This document shows, one piece after another, positions 1-4,095 of a DNA stretch of 5,579 bases. Numbering within the stretch: position 1 is the stretch's first letter; each line of letters starts with the position of its first letter. The DNA is taken from the NCBI GenBank assembly GCA_030602105.1, contig JAUWAK010000073.1, forward strand, positions 1-5,579, read 5' to 3'. The notes under the pieces were generated by a model. The model did no database searches, was not told the origin of the DNA, and was given only the letters and a program-made list of their open reading frames with translations. This DNA is from Candidatus Aerophobota bacterium (GTDB lineage: Bacteria; Aerophobota; Aerophobia; Aerophobales; AE-B3A). The position numbers and the translations under genes were made by a program.

Positions 1-383
1 TGTCTTAACCCGATGACCCGGATTGGTTCTTCTAATTCGACCTTTCGATGGTCTATGTCCTGACGGAATTTCCTCCTAATTTCCTCAGCAATATCCTGGG
101 TGGTTACCGCTCCGAATAGCTTACCTTCTTCCCCCATTTCCCTCTCCATTACTATTTCAACCCCTTTCAACTTCTCTGCGATCTTGAGAGCTTTTTGCTT
201 TCCCTTCTCATTTTTCCGTCCGGCCACCTTCTTCATCTCTTCCCATTTCCTGATATTCCCCGGGGTAGCTGTATGAGCCACGCCCTTAGGAAGAAGGTAA
301 TTACGCGCGTATCCATCAGCCACTTCTACAACTGTTCCTTCTTCGCCAAGACCCGCCACATCCTTCTCCAGAATGACTTTCAC
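1..383 (-). CDS. rplI: 50S ribosomal protein L9 (partial, 3' end outside window)
   Basis: L9 binds 23S rRNA near the base of the L1 stalk in the large ribosomal subunit and helps maintain translational fidelity. The visible 127 codons match L9 throughout. The N-terminal RNA-binding domain reads VKVILEKDVAGLGEEGTV, then VADGYARNYLLPKG with ATPGN near residue 40. A long charged helix follows (about residues 45-75), and the start of the C-terminal domain shows GKLFGAVT and the RKVELEEPIRVIG strand. Typical L9 is about 148 residues, so roughly 20 are missing beyond the left edge. The start is GTG at 383-381, preceded by GGGGG at 389-393. It is chosen because MKVILL-type N-termini begin exactly there; the frame stays open upstream for about 28 codons without an ATG, GTG or TTG. 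It is the last visible gene of the leftward operon, 88 nt after rpsR. Confidence 0.95.
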   Translation of the reverse strand, partial: MKVILEKDVAGLGEEGTVVEVADGYARNYLLPKGVAHTATPGNIRKWEEMKKVAGRKNEKGKQKALKIAEKLKGVEIVMEREMGEEGKLFGAVTTQDIAEEIRRKFRQDIDHRKVELEEPIRVIGLR

Positions 384-471
384 TTTTTCCCCCGGTCCCG
401 CCTTTGCCTTTGCCTCTGGGAGGCTTCGAAGTGAAGGAATGAGAAAAACTTCTGAGAAATTCGGTAAATTC

Positions 472-693
472 TTACTTGTATGGCAAAAGAGCCATTTCTC
501 TGGCTCTCTTCACTGCCTTGGACAGTATCCTCTGATGTTTAGCACATACTCCTGTCCGTCTCCTGTTTTTTATCCTGGCTCTAGTGTCTATATAGCGCTG
601 CAGTATGTTCACCTTTCGATAGTCTACAGGGTCCTCTTTGGACTGACAGAAACGACAGACTTTTCTTCTTCTAAATACAGATCTCGGGCGCAA
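472..693 (-). CDS. rpsR: 30S ribosomal protein S18
   Basis: S18 forms a heterodimer with S6 on the platform of the small ribosomal subunit. The 73-residue product is full length for the family. It shows KVCRFC (Cys13, Cys16), DYRKVNILQRYI, the TGVCAKHQR motif (Cys50, His53) and the conserved C-terminal KRAREMALLPY. The two Cys pairs with His suggest the zinc-binding-type S18 rather than the cysteine-less form; this is inferred from the ligand pattern. The start is TTG at 693-691, supported by AGGAG at 701-705 with a 7-nt spacer and by the arginine-rich N-terminus typical of S18. No ATG is available in frame. It lies 38 nt downstream of ssb and 88 nt upstream of rplI, on the same strand. Confidence 0.95.
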   Translation of the reverse strand: MRPRSVFRRRKVCRFCQSKEDPVDYRKVNILQRYIDTRARIKNRRRTGVCAKHQRILSKAVKRAREMALLPYK

Positions 694-700
694 TGCACTT

Positions 701-705
701 CTCCT
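701..705 (-). promoter_or_regulatory. Ribosome binding site fixing the TTG start of rpsR
   Basis: On the minus strand AGGAG lies 7 nt before TTG at 693. A GTG lies between the two but is out of frame with S18, so the spacing and frame select the TTG. Confidence 0.7.
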
Positions 706-731
706 TTTTCCTATTGTTTCTCCTCGTAGAA

Positions 732-1166
732 TCAGTTTTCTTCGTCAAAAGAGTTACTCCCTTCCTCCTGCTCACCCTCATCCATGGAAACTTTATCTAT
801 TTCTGCCTCAACTGGCTCTTCAGGCGACGGCTCCTCTTTCTTGAATCTTCCCAAGAACTGTACACCCCAGGCCACTACCTCGCTTTTCTTTCTTTTTATT
901 CCGTCTCTGTCCTCGTAAGACCTGATCTGAAGCCTTCCATCTACCACTACCTCACTTCCCTTGGACAGGTATTCTGCGCATTGCTCGGCTTGCTTCCTCC
1001 AAACCACGATAGGAATGAAATCAGCTTCCCTTTCCCCCTTTTGATTTGCAAAAGAACGATTCACGGCAATAGTGAAGTTGGCTACCGGGGTCCCATCGGG
1101 CGTATACCGCAGCTCAGGTTCCCTGGTGAGACGCCCTATGAACAGCACCCTGTTCAGATTGGCCAT
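732..1166 (-). CDS. ssb: Single-stranded DNA-binding protein
   Basis: SSB coats single-stranded DNA during replication, recombination and repair. The 144-residue product begins MANLNRVLFIGRL, a classic SSB N-terminus. The OB fold spans about residues 1-107, with PELRYTPDGTPVANFTIAVNR, the DFIPIVVWRKQAE strand and GSEVVVDGRLQIRSYED. An acidic, low-complexity tail follows from about residue 110. The tail ends SNSFDEEN and lacks the usual terminal Asp/Glu-Ile/Leu-Pro-Phe tip that recruits partner proteins. The stop (TGA, 734-732) sits cleanly in frame and I see no frameshift that restores a PF end. ATG at 1166 has AAGGAGG at 1174-1180, 7 nt upstream, inside rpsF; the two genes overlap by 53 nt, which suggests translational coupling. 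Its place between rpsF and rpsR matches the Firmicutes arrangement. Confidence 0.96.
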   Translation of the reverse strand: MANLNRVLFIGRLTREPELRYTPDGTPVANFTIAVNRSFANQKGEREADFIPIVVWRKQAEQCAEYLSKGSEVVVDGRLQIRSYEDRDGIKRKKSEVVAWGVQFLGRFKKEEPSPEEPVEAEIDKVSMDEGEQEEGSNSFDEEN

Positions 1167-1470
1167 CGCGCTTCCTCCTTGGAGAAATCCTTTGCTTTGT
1201 TAACATAGCTCTTAGTACTCCCTCATCTGAGTTCAGGAACTCTCTAATTCGGCTAATTTGAGACGACTCTATTTGAAAACGGGCCAGAACAAAAAAACCT
1301 TCCTTTGCCTTTTGTATTTCATAGGCAAATTTCCGCATTCCTATTTGATTTAAGTCTTCTATCCTTCCCTTTCCATCCAGAATAATACTTTCCAGCTTTT
1401 CCAAAGTCGCCTTCCTTGCCTCCTCATTCGACTCCGGCTGAAAAACCAGGGTAACCTCATAACTATGCAT
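1114..1470 (-). CDS. rpsF: 30S ribosomal protein S6
   Basis: S6 pairs with S18 on the platform of the 30S subunit. From the ATG at 1470 the product is 118 residues: MHSYEVTLVFQP (first beta strand), a helix with EEARKATLEKLESI, the signature GMRKFAYEIQKAKEGFFVLARF (about 44-65, split here only for description), and a second helix ending FLNSDEGVLRAML. The family core usually ends near residue 95; the remaining basic/polar tail of about 20 residues is largely encoded in the 53-nt overlap with ssb. A TTG at 1497 would add nine residues, but the ATG is preferred: it gives the normal S6 N-terminus and has GGGAGGTG at 1481-1488, 10 nt upstream. ychF ends 32 nt upstream, so the genes are probably cotranscribed. 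Confidence 0.94.
   Translation of the reverse strand: MHSYEVTLVFQPESNEEARKATLEKLESIILDGKGRIEDLNQIGMRKFAYEIQKAKEGFFVLARFQIESSQISRIREFLNSDEGVLRAMLTKQRISPRRKRDGQSEQGAVHRASHQGT
1174..1180 (-). promoter_or_regulatory. Strong ribosome binding site of ssb, inside rpsF
   Basis: AAGGAGG on the minus strand, 7 nt before the ssb ATG, is the strongest Shine-Dalgarno sequence in the window. It lies within the 3' coding part of rpsF, so ribosomes finishing S6 would cross it. Confidence 0.75.
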
Positions 1471-1502
1471 TACTAAGACCCACCTCCCTGCTGGCAAGCT
1501 AT

Positions 1503-2600
1503 CTACTCACTGAAAATAAAGTGTATTACATCACCGTCCTGCAGACGGCATTCCTTCCCTTCTGTCCTCACTTTTCCCTCTTCTTTGGCTGTTTTGAAAG
1601 ATCCTGCTTCTAGAAGCTCATTCGCAGAGGTGACTTCCGCCCGAATAAATCCTCTTTCCATATCTGAATGCACCTTCCCGGCAGCCTGAAGAGATGTAGT
1701 TCCCCTACGAACAGGCCATGCTCTTACTTCTCGGCCTCCAGTGATGGTAAAGAAGGTTATCAAATCAAGGAGCTCGTAAGTTCTTTTCAGGAGCCTCGCA
1801 AGACCCCCTTCTCTTACGCTCAGTTCCCTCAAAAATTCCTGCCTCTCTTCGGGCAAAAGATCTCCTAGTTCTTCTTCCAACTCAGCACATATTTCCATTG
1901 CCTCCTCCCCTTCCCCCAGTAGATACTGTCTGAGTTCTCCAAGAGGGGGCGACGCAGAAGCAAAATCATCTTCATCTACATTAGGTACATATACCAAAGG
2001 CTTGATGGTTAAGAAATCCCCTTCACTTAACTTGTGGCAATCTTGCTCCGAGAGGACTTTCCTCAATGACTTACCTTCCTCAAGATGCTCCTTAGCCTTC
2101 TTAAGGAGAATGAGCCGGTCTTTGTTCTCCTTTGGCGTGGATTTTACGAATTTCTCAAGTTTTGTCAACCTTCGCTCAAGGATCTGTAGATCTGAGAGAA
2201 TAAGCTCCAGTTCGATAATTTGTATATCACGCACCGGGTCCACCTTTCCTTCGGGATGGGCCACCTCATCTTTTTGAAAGCATCTCACAACTTCGATCAG
2301 AACATCCATACCTCTTATGCGTGAAAGAAATTCATTGCCCAGCCCTTCTCCCTTGTGAGCACCTCTCACCAGACCGGCTACATCAACAAGCTCAACTGTC
2401 GCTGGAGTTACTTCTTCCGAACCAATCAACCGAGCCAATTTCTCCAATCGATCATCAGGAACAGAAACCATCCCCACATTGGGAGAAACAGTGGTAAAGG
2501 GAAAGCTGGCCACTTGTACTTTGGTATGGGTAAGAGCGTTAAATAGGGTGGATTTGCCCGCGTTCGGCAAACCAATTATTCCCACGGAAAGACTAGCCAA
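1503..2600 (-). CDS. ychF: Redox-regulated ATPase YchF (Obg-family P-loop NTPase)
   Basis: YchF/OLA1 is a ribosome-associated P-loop NTPase of the TRAFAC/Obg family that prefers ATP. The 365-residue product is full length. It has the P-loop GLPNAGKST (10-18), the switch region FPFTT (33-37), the G3 segment DVAGLVRGAHKGEGLGN (73-89), and NVDE (207-210) in place of the GTP-specific NKxD, the family's mark of relaxed specificity. A coiled-coil/helical insertion spans about 125-190, and a C-terminal TGS domain (about 280-365) contains REVRAWPV, AAGKVHSDMERGFIRAEV and LQDGDVIHF. Conserved His115 lies in the VAHPEGKVDP segment. The start is TTG at 2600, with GAGG at 2608-2611 and a 7-nt spacer. It lies 14 nt after the sigma gene and 32 nt before rpsF; ychF-rpsF adjacency also occurs in Bacillus. 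Confidence 0.96.
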   Translation of the reverse strand: MASLSVGIIGLPNAGKSTLFNALTHTKVQVASFPFTTVSPNVGMVSVPDDRLEKLARLIGSEEVTPATVELVDVAGLVRGAHKGEGLGNEFLSRIRGMDVLIEVVRCFQKDEVAHPEGKVDPVRDIQIIELELILSDLQILERRLTKLEKFVKSTPKENKDRLILLKKAKEHLEEGKSLRKVLSEQDCHKLSEGDFLTIKPLVYVPNVDEDDFASASPPLGELRQYLLGEGEEAMEICAELEEELGDLLPEERQEFLRELSVREGGLARLLKRTYELLDLITFFTITGGREVRAWPVRRGTTSLQAAGKVHSDMERGFIRAEVTSANELLEAGSFKTAKEEGKVRTEGKECRLQDGDVIHFIFSE

Positions 2601-2607
2601 AGATCAT

Positions 2608-2611
2608 CCTC
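2608..2611 (-). promoter_or_regulatory. Ribosome binding site fixing the TTG start of ychF
   Basis: GAGG on the minus strand lies 7 nt before TTG at 2600, within the 14-nt gap after the sigma gene. The ATG immediately after GAGG opens only a four-codon frame, so it is not the start. Confidence 0.6.
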
Positions 2612-2614
2612 ACT

Positions 2615-3796
2615 TCAGTCAGCATAGCTTTTTTCCAGAGTTGCCCTGAGCATATCAAGTAGCTCCAGGTAGCTTCTTAAGCCCTTTTTCTCAGCTTTAA
2701 CCCTCAATTTGCCCAAAGCTCTCTCCTGGATTTGCCGGATTCTCTCCCTGCTGACTCCGTATTTTCTCCCAATCTCTCGCAAGGAATAGTTGTTTCTCTC
2801 TTCCAGTCCAAAACGAAGCCTCAGTATATCTGACTCACGCTCATCCTTAATGACTTCTTCAAGAAGCCCCTTCACCTCTTCCTTAAGCATATTCAAAGTA
2901 AGCTTATATACCGGGGGAGGAATGCTAGTGTTGGAAACAAAGTCAATCATAGGAGTATCCTTATCCTCTCCCACCAATGTATCAATGGACACAGTAACCT
3001 GGCCCACTCCCATGGTTTGTTTAATTCTCTCAGCAGGCATCTTGACCCGCTCAGCAATTTCCTCGGCAGAAGGCTGTCTGCCCAGTTCCTGCTCCAGTTC
3101 CCTGGAAGTTCTGCTGAGTCTGCGCATAAGATGAGCTATGTGGACGGGAATACGGATGCTCTGAGATTGATCGGTAATAGCTCTAGACAATGCTTGACGG
3201 ATCCACCAACTTGCATAAGTGCTGAATCTCCTTCCCGATCTATGATTGAATTTGTCCACCGCTCGGGAAAGACCAATGTTACCCTCTTGGATAAGATCAG
3301 AAAAGGAAACTCCTCTCCCTGTATATTTTTTGGCAAAGCTTACTACCAGACGTAGATTGGCCTCCATCATTTTCTTTCTATTTATCTCATAAACAGATCT
3401 TGCCTTTTTCATCTCCTCCAGAATTTGCTCTGCTCTACCTCTGTCCTCTTCCGGCTTTATCTCGTCGACTTGCCCACCCATGCTCTCCAAGAAATCAGCT
3501 ATCTCTCTTACCCTGTCCAAATCTCTTTCCACATCATCCAGATCTTTCTCCAAACCATCCTTTCTCTTAAACACACTCAGAAGATATGGGTTGCCCTTGA
3601 TAAGTCCTGCTGCCTCCACCACCCGCCGGATGAAGTCTTGCTTGCCTTCTTGTATCTTCTTACCCAGCGCCACTTCCTGTTCCCGAGTAAGCAGCGGCGT
3701 TTTGCCTATTTCTTGTAAGTACCTGCCTATCGCACTCAAGGAGGATCCCTCGGTATCATTTCCCCACGTAGATTCACTCCTCCTTTGCCTATCCAC
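2615..3796 (-). CDS. rpoD: RNA polymerase sigma-70 factor, RpoD/SigA type
   Basis: The protein directs core RNA polymerase to promoters. The 393-residue product shows region 1.2 (SAIGRYLQEIGKTPLLTREQE, about 21-41), a charged helical non-conserved spacer (about 52-135), and region 2 (MEANLRLVVSFAKKYTGRG, DLIQEGNIGLSRAVDKF, then FSTYASWWIRQALSRAI, 191-207). Region 3 (IRIPVHIAHLMRRLSRTSREL) and region 4.2 with the helix-turn-helix SLREIGRKYGVSRERIRQIQ (338-357) follow. Region 1.1 is absent. The region 3.2 finger (about 276-292, GEDKDTPMIDFVSN) is less acidic than in E. coli RpoD, and about 20 residues extend beyond the usual C-terminus. The start is GTG at 3796, with GAGGAG at 3803-3808 and a 6-nt spacer. 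Region 2.4 keeps the WIRQA pattern of primary factors, so RpoD/SigA is favoured, but a group 2 paralogue cannot be excluded. It is the first gene of the leftward operon. Confidence 0.9.
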   Translation of the reverse strand: MDRQRRSESTWGNDTEGSSLSAIGRYLQEIGKTPLLTREQEVALGKKIQEGKQDFIRRVVEAAGLIKGNPYLLSVFKRKDGLEKDLDDVERDLDRVREIADFLESMGGQVDEIKPEEDRGRAEQILEEMKKARSVYEINRKKMMEANLRLVVSFAKKYTGRGVSFSDLIQEGNIGLSRAVDKFNHRSGRRFSTYASWWIRQALSRAITDQSQSIRIPVHIAHLMRRLSRTSRELEQELGRQPSAEEIAERVKMPAERIKQTMGVGQVTVSIDTLVGEDKDTPMIDFVSNTSIPPPVYKLTLNMLKEEVKGLLEEVIKDERESDILRLRFGLEERNNYSLREIGRKYGVSRERIRQIQERALGKLRVKAEKKGLRSYLELLDMLRATLEKSYAD

Positions 3797-3860
3797 GAAT
3801 ATCTCCTCTCTCCCTCTTTTTTCTGTCCAGCTTTAGACTCTTCTCTCTTTGGACAAAGTC

Positions 3861-3904
3861 AGGGGAGAGCACCAAATGAGCTGGATCCCCTTTTGCCTAA
3901 AAGG
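3861..3904 (-). promoter_or_regulatory. Hairpin pair in the 5' leader of the sigma gene
   Basis: Two stems can be drawn. One pairs 3889-3894 with 3899-3904 (CCTTTT / AAAAGG, 4-nt loop). The other pairs AGGGGA at 3861-3866 with TCCCCT at 3886-3891, with a possible inner AGC/GCT pairing. They share bases 3889-3891, so on the transcript they would exclude each other. On the minus strand no U-run follows the second stem, so it is not a simple terminator. Any regulatory role is inferred. Confidence 0.35.
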
Positions 3905-3915
3905 AAAGCTGACTT

Positions 3916-3943
3916 AGTCTAGCAGAAATCTCTAATCGGTCAA
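3916..3943 (-). promoter_or_regulatory. Sigma-70 promoter for the sigma-ychF-rpsF-ssb-rpsR-rplI operon
   Basis: On the minus strand TTGACC (-35, 3943-3938) is separated by 16 bp from TAGACT (-10, 3921-3916). TGC directly before the -10 box makes it an extended -10 promoter. Transcription would begin near 3909, giving a leader of about 110 nt before the GTG of the sigma gene. This is a consensus match only, without experimental support. Confidence 0.6.
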
Positions 3944-3947
3944 TTTA

Positions 3948-3990
3948 GCGCATTGTGGCCGGGATTTCTTGACGCGGGGCGAGCATTGTG
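3948..3990. repeat. 10-bp direct repeat over the purH promoter
   Basis: GCGCATTGTG (3948-3957) and GAGCATTGTG (3981-3990) match at 9 of 10 bases. They start 33 bp apart, about three helical turns. The first lies between the two -35 boxes and the second in the spacer directly before the purH -10. That placement would suit an operator, but it resembles neither the E. coli PurR site nor the Bacillus PurBox as I know them. Confidence 0.4.
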
Positions 3991-3997
3991 CTATATG
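3969..3997 (+). promoter_or_regulatory. Sigma-70 promoter for purH
   Basis: TTGACG (-35, 3969-3974) is followed by a 17-bp spacer and TATATG (-10, 3992-3997). TGC directly before the -10 gives an extended -10. Transcription would start near 4004, leaving a leader of about 90 nt before the purH ATG. Confidence 0.68.
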
Positions 3998-4095
3998 TTA
4001 AAGGCAAGAGAGACTCTCTACCCAAGGAAGTGACGCAAAGACATCACCGTTCTAGCCAAATAGGCAATGAAAAAGACGTCAAAAAGGCAAAAACA

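Larger units (their letters stand above)
3797..4095. other. Divergent intergenic regulatory region between the sigma gene and purH
   Basis: This 299-bp gap holds no gene I can support on either strand. It contains two back-to-back sigma-70-like promoters whose -35 boxes are 25 bp apart, a 10-bp direct repeat over the purH promoter, and leaders of roughly 110 nt (sigma side) and 90 nt (purH side) with potential hairpins. Confidence 0.75.

Noticed and set aside
691..714. ATA at 714 as an alternative rpsR start, after a GAGGAG and seven codons upstream of TTG
   Set aside because: ATA is an extremely rare start. TTG at 693 has a well-spaced AGGAG and gives a normal S18 length, though the extension would also be basic.
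373..1208. Overlapping plus-strand open frames of 118 and 171 codons
   Set aside because: They lie antisense to rplI, rpsR and ssb, have Phe/Ser/Leu-rich composition typical of reverse-strand shadows, and show no recognisable domain.
1534..1548. CCGTC/GACGG hairpin upstream of rpsF as an S6-S18 autoregulatory leader
   Set aside because: It lies within the conserved LQDGDV codons of the YchF TGS domain. The CCG is in the stem rather than in a loop, and I see no match to the known S6-S18 leader in the 32-nt gap.
3861..3894. Plus-strand hairpin AGGGGA/TCCCCT followed by TTTT as a rho-independent terminator
   Set aside because: No plus-strand gene lies upstream to terminate, and the T-run is only four bases and is part of another palindrome. 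It is better read as minus-strand leader structure.
4020..4070. GACGCAAAG in the purH leader resembles the core of c-di-GMP-I (GEMM) riboswitches
   Set aside because: The flanking helices, GNRA-type loop and matching receptor are not visible, and the bases after the motif (ACATCACC) do not fit. One short motif is not enough to call a riboswitch.
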